From Kineosporia sp. NBRC 101731 (GTDB lineage Bacteria > Actinomycetota > Actinomycetes > Actinomycetales > Kineosporiaceae): DNA of 64,000 nt. How positions within the stretch are numbered: the stretch's first letter is position 1; every line of letters begins with the position of its first letter. The translations under genes and the position numbers were made by a program. The notes below the pieces were generated by a model. It saw only the letters and a program-made list of their open reading frames with translations. It did no database searches and was not told where the DNA came from. This document shows positions 1 to 7,045 of the stretch, one piece after another. The DNA lies in assembly GCF_030269305.1 (NCBI RefSeq), contig NZ_BSTC01000001.1, positions 1,067,467 to 1,131,466 of the forward strand. Direction: 5' to 3'.

Positions 1-145
1 TGGGCCACGGAAGTAGCAACTTCGCTGCGCTCCAGCTGAACCACGAACTCACGGTTACGGATTCGTCCTCCCGGATTCACCCGACCGGCGCCTTTGGTCA
101 CGGGTGAACCGGCCGATCGGGAAGGTGCGGGCCGGATCAGGGCCC

Positions 146-170
146 GTGGGTCCCCGCACCGGGGACCCAC
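146..170. other. perfect hairpin before small gene
   Basis: An 11-base stem (GTGGGTCCCCG and its complement) encloses a 3-base loop. It ends 13 bases before the AGGAGG ribosome binding site of the 68-residue gene. It could be the terminator of a gene left of the window or a leader structure. There is no T-run after it. Confidence 0.5.
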
Positions 171-194
171 CCGTTCGGCCCTAGGAGGACGGCC

Positions 195-401
195 ATGAGC
201 GTAGGAGCAGTGAGCAACCAGTACGGGTATGTGGGCAACGGCGGCGCAGACCTGCTGTCGTCGATGGCGGCTATCGCCCAGCGCCAGGTGTCCCGGCAGC
301 TGGCCCAGAGGGCGGCGGACGCGGCCCTGGTGGCCGCCCAGGCCGCACAGATGGCGGCGATCCAGGCCGTGGGTGCCGGCCGGGTCGACATGTACCTCTG
401 A
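195..401 (+). CDS. small Ala/Gln-rich helical protein, 68 aa
   Basis: This is an unrecognised 68-residue protein. A strong AGGAGG ribosome binding site at 183-188 fixes the ATG at 195. The first 20 residues are Gly/Ser/Asn-rich. The rest is a predicted amphipathic helix rich in Ala and Gln with no membrane segment and no cysteine. Its size and Gln/Ala helix loosely recall short YjfB-type putative motility proteins, but I see no diagnostic motif and do not assign it. It is a single-gene unit with hairpins on both sides (146-170 and 420-453), so it is probably transcribed apart from hemL. Confidence 0.6.
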   Translation: MSVGAVSNQYGYVGNGGADLLSSMAAIAQRQVSRQLAQRAADAALVAAQAAQMAAIQAVGAGRVDMYL

Positions 402-419
402 CCAGCGCCAAGATCAACG

Positions 420-453
420 GGCCCCCGGACCCCCGATAGCGGGTCCCGGGGCC
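420..453 (+). terminator. hairpin between small gene and hemL
   Basis: A 13-base stem with one mismatch (GGCCCCCGGACCC against GGGTCCCGGGGCC) has an 8-base loop. It starts 18 bases after the stop of the 68-residue gene. No T-run follows, as is common in high-GC actinomycetes. It ends 20 bases before the hemL start, so it could also affect hemL translation. Confidence 0.5.
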
Positions 454-473
454 GGAGCTGGGACACTGCCGGG

Positions 474-1811
474 GTGACAGACGTCAGTGGGGTCTACCCG
501 GCCGACGCTCCCGCCTCGCAGGCGCTTTTCGAGCGCGCCTCTGCCGTGACGCCCGGTGGTGTCAATTCCCCGGTGCGTGCCTTCCGCGCCGTCGGGGGCA
601 CACCGCGGTTCATGGTCCGGGGCGAGGGAGCGTATCTCTTCGACGCCGACGGGCGACGTTACGTCGACCTGGTCTGCTCCTGGGGTCCGATGATCCTCGG
701 GCACCGGCACCCGGCAGTGGTCGACGCGGTGTCTGCGGCTGCTGCGAACGGGTTCTCGTTCGGCACGCCGACCGAGGGCGAGGTCGCCCTGGCCGAGGAG
801 ATCGTCTCCCGGGTCGAGCCGGTCGAGCAGGTGCGCCTGGTCTCCAGCGGCACCGAGGCGACGATGAGCGCCATCCGCCTGGCCCGGGGGTTCACCGGCC
901 GCAGCAAGATCGTCAAGTTCGCGGGCTGCTACCACGGCCACGTCGACAGCCTGCTGGCCGCGGCCGGGTCGGGCCTGGCCACCTTCGCGCTGCCGGACAC
1001 CCCCGGTGTCACCGGGGCCGCGGCCGCCGACACGATCGTCCTGCCGTACAACGACGTCGAGGCGCTGACCAAGATCTTCGAGGTGGACGGCGCCCAGATC
1101 GCCGCCGTCATCACCGAGGCCGCCGCCGGCAACATGGGCGTGGTCCCGCCCACGGCTGAGTTCGAGGCCGCCCTGCGCGACCTCACCCGGCTCCACGGCT
1201 CGCTGCTGGTCTCCGACGAGGTGATGACCGGCTTCCGGGTCTCGAAGGCGGGCTGGCACGGGCTCTCCGGGGGCACGACCCCCGACCTGCTCACCTTCGG
1301 CAAGGTGATGGGCGGAGGTTTCCCGGCCGCGGCCTTCGGCGGCCGCGCCGACGTGATGGCGCACCTGGCCCCGTCCGGTCCGGTCTACCAGGCAGGCACC
1401 CTCTCCGGTAACCCGGTCGCCACCGCGGCCGGTCTGGCCACCCTGCGCAACTGCACGGACGACGTCTACACCCACCTGCTGTCCGCCTCGGCCCGGCTCG
1501 CCGGTGAGGTGCGCGACGCCCTGAACGCGCAGAGCGTGCCGCACGCCATCCAGTTCGCCGGCTCGATGTTCAGCGTGTTCTTCACCGATCTGGACGCGGT
1601 GGGCAACTACGACCAGGCACGCCAGCAGAACCTGCCGGCGTTCGCCGCGTTCTTCCACTCGATGCTGAGCCAGGGCGTCTACCTGCCGCCGAGCGCGTTC
1701 GAGGCCTGGTTCCTCTCCGCCGCACACGACGACGCCGTGCTCGACGCCGTCGTGGCCGCTCTTCCCCGGGCCGCGAGGGCCGCCGCCGAAGCTGGGAGTA
1801 TTGACCGGTGA
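474..1811 (+). CDS. hemL: glutamate-1-semialdehyde 2,1-aminomutase
   Basis: HemL moves the amino group of glutamate-1-semialdehyde to give 5-aminolevulinate, the tetrapyrrole precursor made by the C5 pathway in the cytosol. The 445-residue product is the usual length and carries the whole fold-type I aminotransferase signature. This includes the N-terminal [11 protein letters not shown] block, the [15 protein letters not shown] phosphate-binding block, [10 protein letters not shown] with the PLP-ring Asp, and the PLP lysine at about residue 277 in [11 protein letters not shown]. The GTG start lies just after a GGAGC/GCCGGG stretch. The stop overlaps the next start by 4 bases (GTGA). Placement just before cytochrome c assembly genes joins heme supply to heme use. 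Confidence 0.97.
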   Translation: MTDVSGVYPADAPASQALFERASAVTPGGVNSPVRAFRAVGGTPRFMVRGEGAYLFDADGRRYVDLVCSWGPMILGHRHPAVVDAVSAAAANGFSFGTPTEGEVALAEEIVSRVEPVEQVRLVSSGTEATMSAIRLARGFTGRSKIVKFAGCYHGHVDSLLAAAGSGLATFALPDTPGVTGAAAADTIVLPYNDVEALTKIFEVDGAQIAAVITEAAAGNMGVVPPTAEFEAALRDLTRLHGSLLVSDEVMTGFRVSKAGWHGLSGGTTPDLLTFGKVMGGGFPAAAFGGRADVMAHLAPSGPVYQAGTLSGNPVATAAGLATLRNCTDDVYTHLLSASARLAGEVRDALNAQSVPHAIQFAGSMFSVFFTDLDAVGNYDQARQQNLPAFAAFFHSMLSQGVYLPPSAFEAWFLSAAHDDAVLDAVVAALPRAARAAAEAGSIDR

Positions 1812-2599
1812 CCGAGAACCCGTCCAGCGGTGAGAACGCCACCCCGCCCACCAATGCCGAGCTGATCCACCCCGACGTGCCCTCGGCGCCGGACCACCTG
1901 CCCGAGGTGGATCCGGAGGTGAACGCCGGGTTCGTGCACCACCCGGCCGGTGACGAGGCGAACCACCGCACGGTGGTGCACCTGCTGCGCCACGGTGAGG
2001 TCTACAACCCGCAGGGCATTTTCTACGGGCGTCTGCCCGGCTTCCGGCTCTCCGAGCTGGGCGAGCGGATGGCCGAGCGGGCCGCGGGCTTCTTCAGCAC
2101 CCGCGACGTGGTGCTGGTGATCGGCTCGCCGATGGAGCGCGCACAGCAGACCGCCGCGCCGGTCGCCGCCACGCACCACCTCGAGGTCGGTCTCGACCCG
2201 CGGATCACCGAGGGCACCAGCGTTTTCCAGGGTCTGACGTTCGGGGTGGGCGACGGATCGCTGCGGCACCCGCAGCACTGGTGGCACCTGCGCAACCCGT
2301 TCCGGCCGAGCTGGGGCGAGCCGTACGAGCAGGTCGCCACCCGCATGCTGGCCGGCGCGGCCGACGCCCGAGACAAGGCGGTCGGCCATGAGGCGGTGCT
2401 GGTGAGTCATCAGCTGCCGATCTGGATGGCCCGTCTGAAGGCGGAGAACCGGCGTCTGTGGCACGACCCGCGTCGGCGGGAGTGCTCGCTGGCCTCGGTC
2501 ACCTCGATCACCTACCACGACGACAAGATCGTCTCGGTGGCCTACACCGAGCCCTCCCGGGACCTGCTTCCCGGTGCACAGAAAATTGCGGGAGCCTGA
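1808..2599 (+). CDS. histidine phosphatase family protein
   Basis: This is a member of the phosphoglycerate-mutase-like histidine phosphatases. The catalytic RHG motif is at residues 61-63 ([10 protein letters not shown]), and a second conserved histidine lies in [10 protein letters not shown]. The 263-residue protein has about 55 extra acidic, Pro-rich N-terminal residues before the domain. The motif set fits a phosphatase, but the substrate cannot be read from sequence. It overlaps hemL by 4 bases and is followed 5 bases later by resA, so it is part of the heme/cytochrome operon. This neighbourhood between hemL and resA is common in actinobacteria, which suggests a linked but unproven role. 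Confidence 0.9.
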   Translation: MTENPSSGENATPPTNAELIHPDVPSAPDHLPEVDPEVNAGFVHHPAGDEANHRTVVHLLRHGEVYNPQGIFYGRLPGFRLSELGERMAERAAGFFSTRDVVLVIGSPMERAQQTAAPVAATHHLEVGLDPRITEGTSVFQGLTFGVGDGSLRHPQHWWHLRNPFRPSWGEPYEQVATRMLAGAADARDKAVGHEAVLVSHQLPIWMARLKAENRRLWHDPRRRECSLASVTSITYHDDKIVSVAYTEPSRDLLPGAQKIAGA

Positions 2600-2604
2600 C
2601 GGTC

Positions 2605-3156
2605 ATGTCTTCTCCAGGGCGGCGCTCGGCCGTCACCGCTGCCGCCGGCGCTCTCCTGCTGGCGGTGGCGGGTTGCTCCGGTTCCTCGAACAGCACTGAC
2701 ACTGTCCAGATCATCCCGGTCGCCGACCGCAAGTCGCCGATCGAGATGTCCGGCACCACGGTGGACGGCGACAAGCTGAACATCGCCACGATGCGTGGCA
2801 AGCCGCTTGTGATGAACGTGTGGGGCTCGTGGTGCGGGCCCTGCCGTACCGAGGCCCCGGCGCTCGAAGACGCTTACCAGGAGCTGGAAGGCACCGCCGA
2901 CTTCGTCGGGATCGCCTTCCGCGACACCCGCACCGGGGCGAAGACGCACGAGAAGGAATACGGCATCACCTACCCGAGCCTGTTCGACGAGGGTGATCTG
3001 CTGCTGAACCTGAACGGGGCCGTCACCTCACAGACCATCCCGGTCACCCTGATCCTCGACGCGAAGGGCCGGATCGCCGGCCGCTACGTCGGTGTGGTCA
3101 GCAAGGTGACCCTGACGGACGTGGTGAAGGACATCGCCAAGGACACCCCCGCGTGA
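2605..3156 (+). CDS. resA: TlpA/ResA-like thiol-disulfide lipoprotein
   Basis: This is a thioredoxin-fold protein that reduces apocytochrome c cysteines on the outer face of the membrane before heme attachment. Residues 1-24 form a lipoprotein signal with lipobox cysteine at 24 (AVAGC). The redox motif WCGPC is at residues 76-80 (C77 and C80), and a cis-proline site follows in SQTIPVTLILD. The product is 183 residues, normal for the family. I chose ATG 2605 because it gives the signal peptide; the frame is open further upstream but runs through the previous gene. The stop overlaps the ccdA start by 4 bases. Confidence 0.93.
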   Translation: MSSPGRRSAVTAAAGALLLAVAGCSGSSNSTDTVQIIPVADRKSPIEMSGTTVDGDKLNIATMRGKPLVMNVWGSWCGPCRTEAPALEDAYQELEGTADFVGIAFRDTRTGAKTHEKEYGITYPSLFDEGDLLLNLNGAVTSQTIPVTLILDAKGRIAGRYVGVVSKVTLTDVVKDIAKDTPA

Positions 3157-3887
3157 CGGGCACCGTGCTGAGCGGGCCTCTGCTGCTCGCCATCCCGATC
3201 GCCGTCCTGGCCGGGTTCATCTCGTTCGCCTCCCCGTGCGTCCTCCCGCTCGTGCCCGGATACCTCGGCTACGTCACCGGTCTCACCGGGGAAGACCTGG
3301 AACAGCAGCGCCGCGGCCGGATGGTGCTCGGAGTGAGCCTGTTCATCGCCGGGTTCACCGCGGTCTTCGTCACCATGGGCTGGATCGCGGGGGCGCTGGG
3401 GCGCTCGCTGATGGAGTACAACGACGTCATCACCCGTGTGCTCGGTGGGGTGACGATCGTGCTCGGCCTGGTCTTCGCCGGTTTCGTGCCGAAGCTCGCC
3501 GGGGAGAAGCGGATGGACGTCCGCCCGGCCGCCGGCCTGATCGGCGCACCCCTGCTGGGGGTGGTCTTCGGGCTCGGCTGGACCCCCTGCATCGGCCCCA
3601 CCCTCACCGCGATCGTGTCGCTGTCCAGCGGTTTCGGCGACGCGCAGCGCGGTGGGCTGCTGGCCTTCGCCTACTGCATGGGCCTGGGCCTGCCGTTCCT
3701 GCTGGCCGCCCTCGCCTACCGGCGGGCCATGTCGGCGTTCGGCGTGCTGCGCCGGCACCGGGTCGCCATCACCCGCTTCGGCGGAGCCATGCTCGTGCTG
3801 ATCGGCGTGATGCTCGTGTCCGGTCTGTGGGCGCACCTGATCGCCGGCAGCCAGGGCTTCATCGCCGGCTTCGAACTGGCGGTCTGA
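3153..3887 (+). CDS. ccdA: cytochrome c biogenesis protein CcdA
   Basis: CcdA is the integral membrane thiol-disulfide carrier that passes electrons from cytosolic thioredoxin to ResA. The 244-residue protein has six hydrophobic segments. It carries the two family cysteines in matching helices, FASPCVLPLVPGY near residue 30 and LGWTPCIGPTL near residue 148. The start is GTG and overlaps the resA stop by 4 bases. One base separates its stop from the resB start. The order resA-ccdA-resB-ccsB is the standard actinobacterial System II cluster. Confidence 0.95.
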   Translation: MTGTVLSGPLLLAIPIAVLAGFISFASPCVLPLVPGYLGYVTGLTGEDLEQQRRGRMVLGVSLFIAGFTAVFVTMGWIAGALGRSLMEYNDVITRVLGGVTIVLGLVFAGFVPKLAGEKRMDVRPAAGLIGAPLLGVVFGLGWTPCIGPTLTAIVSLSSGFGDAQRGGLLAFAYCMGLGLPFLLAALAYRRAMSAFGVLRRHRVAITRFGGAMLVLIGVMLVSGLWAHLIAGSQGFIAGFELAV

Positions 3888-3888
3888 G

Positions 3889-5631
3889 ATGAGCGTCGAC
3901 GACGAGATCGAGCTGAGGCCGGGGCAGAAGGGCAAGATGCCCCGGATCGACGCCAAGAACGACGTGGCCCAGCCGAAGCTGAGTCCCCTGGGCTGGCTGC
4001 GCTGGACGTGGCGCCAGCTGACCAGCATGCGCACGGCGCTGATCCTGCTGATGCTGCTGGCTTTCGCCGCGGTGCCGGGCTCGCTGATCCCGCAGACCCG
4101 CATCGACCCGTCCAAGGTCAGCACGTTCCTCGAGGACCACCCCGACCTGGGGCCCTGGGTGCGACGGCTCGACGGGTTCGACGTCTACGGCTCGCCCTGG
4201 TTCTCCGCGATCTACCTGTTGCTGTTCATCTCGCTGATCGGCTGCGTGGTACCGCGCACCCGGCAGCAGTACAAGGCGCTGCGGGCGAAACCGCCGCGCG
4301 CCCCGCGCCGGCTCGAACGCATGCCGGTGCACGCCACCACCCATACTCCGGCGTCCTCCGAAGAGGTGCTCGCGGCGGCCCGCAAGGCGCTGCGCCGCAA
4401 GCGCTACCGGGTGCACGCGCACGACGCCGAGACGCTCTCGGCCGACCGCGGCCTGCTCAGCGAGACCGGCAACCTGGTCTTCCACCTGGCGCTGCTCGGC
4501 CTGCTGGCGACGATGGCGATCGGCTCGTTCATCAGCTACTCCGGCCAGAGCGTGGTGGTGGTCGGCGACAAGTGGTCGAACACCCTGCCGCAGTACGACT
4601 CCTTCACCGGCGGCCGGGCGGTGGGCGCCGACGACCTGGCGCCGTACTCGTTCACCCTGAAGAGTTTCGACGCCGACTTCGACAAGGTCTCGACCGGTAA
4701 CCAGTTCGGCGCGGCCCGCGACTTCGAGGGCAAGCTCGAGGTGATCGAGAAGCCGGGTGCCACGCCGGTGGAGCGCACGATCAAGGTCAACGATCCGCTC
4801 GACGTGAACGGCTCGCGGGTGTTCCTGGTCGGTAACGGCTACGCGCCGAAGATCACCGTGCGGGACGGTGAGGGCAACGAGGTCGCCTCCGGAGCGGTGC
4901 CGTTCCTGTCGACCGACGCGAACTACACCTCCACCGGTGTGCTGAAGATGGCCGACGCCAAGCCCGAGCAGCTCGGCCTGATGGCCGTGTTCCTGCCGAC
5001 GGCGAGCACCGATCCCGACACCGGCGCCGAGATCTCGGTGTTCCCGGACGACGACAACCCGAAACTCCAGCTCTACGCCTTCACGGGTGACGTTGGTCTG
5101 GACGACGGTGTCGGGCGGTCGGTCTACGTGCTCGACACGAGCAGGCTGACGGCGATCAAGGGCTCCGACGGCAAGCAGTTCACCAAGACCATCGGCGTCG
5201 GCGACAGCGTGAAACTGCCCGGTGGCAACGGCACCGTCACCTTCGACGGTGTCACCCGGTACGTCGCACTCGACGTGCGGTACGACCCGACGAAGATCTA
5301 CGTGCTGGTCTTCGCCCTCGCGGCCCTGTGCGGTGTGACGGCCTCGCTGTTCGTCCGCCGCCGCCGGGTCTGGTTCCGGGTCACGCCGTCGGGCGGCATC
5401 ACCGCCGTGGGGATCGGCGGCCTGTCGCGCACCGAGGACACGCAACTCGCCGAAGAGGTGCGTAGCCTGCTGATGACCGCGGTACCGGACAGAGTCGACC
5501 GAGTCGACCGAGTCGACCCGGTCGACCCGGTCGACCGGGTCGACCCGGTGGAAGTGAAAGCGCCCGAAACCGCGGGCGGGACGAACGATGAGCCGGCGAG
5601 GCGCCACGAGCCGCCGGGCGAAGGAGTCTGA
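3889..5631 (+). CDS. resB: cytochrome c biogenesis protein ResB (Ccs1)
   Basis: ResB with CcsB forms the System II heme exporter and cytochrome c synthetase. The 580-residue protein has the expected layout: an N-terminal cytosolic tail, hydrophobic segments at about residues 45-65, 100-120 and 195-215, a large extracytoplasmic domain, and a last helix at about residues 470-490 (LVFALAALCGVTASLFV). The final 50 residues are unusual. A VDRVDRVDPVDPVD stretch is encoded by six 9-base units (5492-5545), followed by a charged tail. That tail looks disordered and is probably specific to this lineage. The ccsB start follows the stop directly. Confidence 0.94.
   Translation: MSVDDEIELRPGQKGKMPRIDAKNDVAQPKLSPLGWLRWTWRQLTSMRTALILLMLLAFAAVPGSLIPQTRIDPSKVSTFLEDHPDLGPWVRRLDGFDVYGSPWFSAIYLLLFISLIGCVVPRTRQQYKALRAKPPRAPRRLERMPVHATTHTPASSEEVLAAARKALRRKRYRVHAHDAETLSADRGLLSETGNLVFHLALLGLLATMAIGSFISYSGQSVVVVGDKWSNTLPQYDSFTGGRAVGADDLAPYSFTLKSFDADFDKVSTGNQFGAARDFEGKLEVIEKPGATPVERTIKVNDPLDVNGSRVFLVGNGYAPKITVRDGEGNEVASGAVPFLSTDANYTSTGVLKMADAKPEQLGLMAVFLPTASTDPDTGAEISVFPDDDNPKLQLYAFTGDVGLDDGVGRSVYVLDTSRLTAIKGSDGKQFTKTIGVGDSVKLPGGNGTVTFDGVTRYVALDVRYDPTKIYVLVFALAALCGVTASLFVRRRRVWFRVTPSGGITAVGIGGLSRTEDTQLAEEVRSLLMTAVPDRVDRVDRVDPVDPVDRVDPVEVKAPETAGGTNDEPARRHEPPGEGV
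5492..5545 (+). repeat. six 9-bp tandem units in resB
   Basis: Units GAGTCGACC (three copies), CGGTCGACC (two) and GGGTCGACC (one) run in frame and encode Val-Asp-Arg/Pro triplets. They lie in the cytoplasmic tail after the last membrane helix, where length change should be tolerated. Confidence 0.9.
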
Positions 5632-6648
5632 GTGGGCGTCAACGAGAACCTGGCGCATCTGAGCAACAACCTGATCTATTCGGCGATGGCGGCCTACGCG
5701 GTCGCGCTGATCGCCTTCGCCATCGATCTCTCCGGCCGCGGCCGGGTGGCCAGTCCTGCCGTACAGCAGGGCGTGCGGCAGCAGGAGTTCGGCGAGGGCA
5801 GCGTGCTGACCCTCAACGGTCCGGGCGCCGGCGGCACCGAGCTGCCCCGCACCTCACTGGCAGCCGGCGACACCTCGAGCGAGAAGCGCCAGACCGTGGC
5901 CATCGCCGTCATGGTGACCTGGGTGGCCCTGGCCCTGCACATCGGGGCCGTGGTCTGCCGCGGTCTGTCGGTGGAGCGGGTGCCGTGGGGCAACATGTAC
6001 GAGTTCTCGATCAGCGGCTCGGTCGTCGTGACCGCCGTCTACCTGATCGCGCTCTGGCGTGCCGACCTGCGGTTCCTCGGCACGTTCGTGATCGGCCCGG
6101 TACTGCTCACGCTGGGTCTGGCCATCGCCGTGTTCTACACCGACGCCGCCCAGCTGGTGCCGGCCCTGCAGAGCACCTGGCTGGTCGTGCACGTGTCGGT
6201 CGCCTTCGTGGCCTCCGCGCTCTTCGTGCTCGGCTTCTCCCTGACCGTGCTGCAGCTGGTGCAGGACCGCCGGGAGGCGCTGATCACGGCCGGGAAGCCG
6301 CCGGTGCGGGGCGCCTTCATGGAGAAGCTGCCCAGCGCCGGGGTGCTGGACCGCACCTCCTACCGGCTCTACGCCGTGGCCTTCCCGCTCTGGACGTTCA
6401 CCCTGATCGCCGGGGCGATCTGGGCGGAGAAGTCGTGGGGCCGCTACTGGAACTGGGACCCGAAGGAGATCTGGAGCTTCGTCATCTGGGTCGCCTACGC
6501 CTCCTACCTGCATGCCCGCGCCACCCGCGGCTGGGACGGCCGCCGGGCTGCCTACCTGGCCTGCGTGGCGTTCTTCTGCCTGATGTTCAACTGGTTCGGG
6601 GTGAACATCTTCTTCGCCGGTCTGCACTCGTACGCCGGTGTCGGATAG
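5632..6648 (+). CDS. ccsB: cytochrome c biogenesis protein CcsB/ResC
   Basis: This is the heme-handling partner of ResB. The 338-residue protein has about eight membrane segments and the tryptophan-rich heme-binding WWD-type segment near residues 268-285 (WGRYWNWDPKEIWSF). Histidines that would ligate heme lie in the flanking loops. The start is GTG directly after the resB stop, and translation is probably coupled. A 20-base perfect hairpin starts 14 bases after the stop, so this is the last gene of the hemL-to-ccsB unit. Confidence 0.95.
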   Translation: MGVNENLAHLSNNLIYSAMAAYAVALIAFAIDLSGRGRVASPAVQQGVRQQEFGEGSVLTLNGPGAGGTELPRTSLAAGDTSSEKRQTVAIAVMVTWVALALHIGAVVCRGLSVERVPWGNMYEFSISGSVVVTAVYLIALWRADLRFLGTFVIGPVLLTLGLAIAVFYTDAAQLVPALQSTWLVVHVSVAFVASALFVLGFSLTVLQLVQDRREALITAGKPPVRGAFMEKLPSAGVLDRTSYRLYAVAFPLWTFTLIAGAIWAEKSWGRYWNWDPKEIWSFVIWVAYASYLHARATRGWDGRRAAYLACVAFFCLMFNWFGVNIFFAGLHSYAGVG

Positions 6649-6662
6649 AGCTTCGACCACCC

Positions 6663-6704
6663 GAACGCAGGACGCCGACCCGCACGGGTCGGCGTCCTGC
6701 GTTC
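6663..6704 (+). terminator. perfect 20-bp stem terminator after ccsB
   Basis: Both arms are 20 bases and fully complementary around a CA centre; the core is GGACGCCGACCCG. It is followed by TTTG. Its position 14 bases after the ccsB stop and 45 bases before the next start supports a transcription terminator. Confidence 0.85.
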
Positions 6705-6748
6705 TTTGCGGTCCAGCGCGATGGGGGTCGAACACCTACCATTGGCCA

Positions 6749-7042
6749 ATGGCCAGAGTTCTCTTCGTACTCGCGGTGATCGGGGTCACCATCTACGCCG
6801 CCATCGACTGCCTGCGGAGCGACGACGACGAGATACGTATCCTCCCGAAACCGTTGTGGTTGCTGTTCATCGTGCTGATCCCGCTGCTCGGGGGAGTGAC
6901 CTGGATCCTCTTCGGGCGCCAGTCGTCGCCGGGCCATCAGCCACCGCGCCGGTTGCGCACCCTGGGGCCGGACGACGACCCCGAATTCCTGCGCAATCTC
7001 GATGTGCGCAGGCCGAAGCCCGACGACGGCGAGAAGAAGTAA
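6749..7042 (+). CDS. PLDc_N domain membrane protein, 97 aa
   Basis: This is a small actinobacterial membrane protein of the phospholipase D N-terminal (PLDc_N) type. These proteins carry only the two-helix membrane part, not the HKD catalytic domain. Helix 1 is at residues 3-17 and helix 2 at about 33-53, ending in the typical TWILFGR. The tail is polar and ends in an acidic/Lys stretch, with the phrase GPDDDPEFL near residue 74. The frame is open further upstream through the terminator, so ATG 6749 is chosen. A paralogue lies at 21212-21586. The function is unknown. Confidence 0.85.
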   Translation: MARVLFVLAVIGVTIYAAIDCLRSDDDEIRILPKPLWLLFIVLIPLLGGVTWILFGRQSSPGHQPPRRLRTLGPDDDPEFLRNLDVRRPKPDDGEKK

Positions 7043-7045
7043 CGC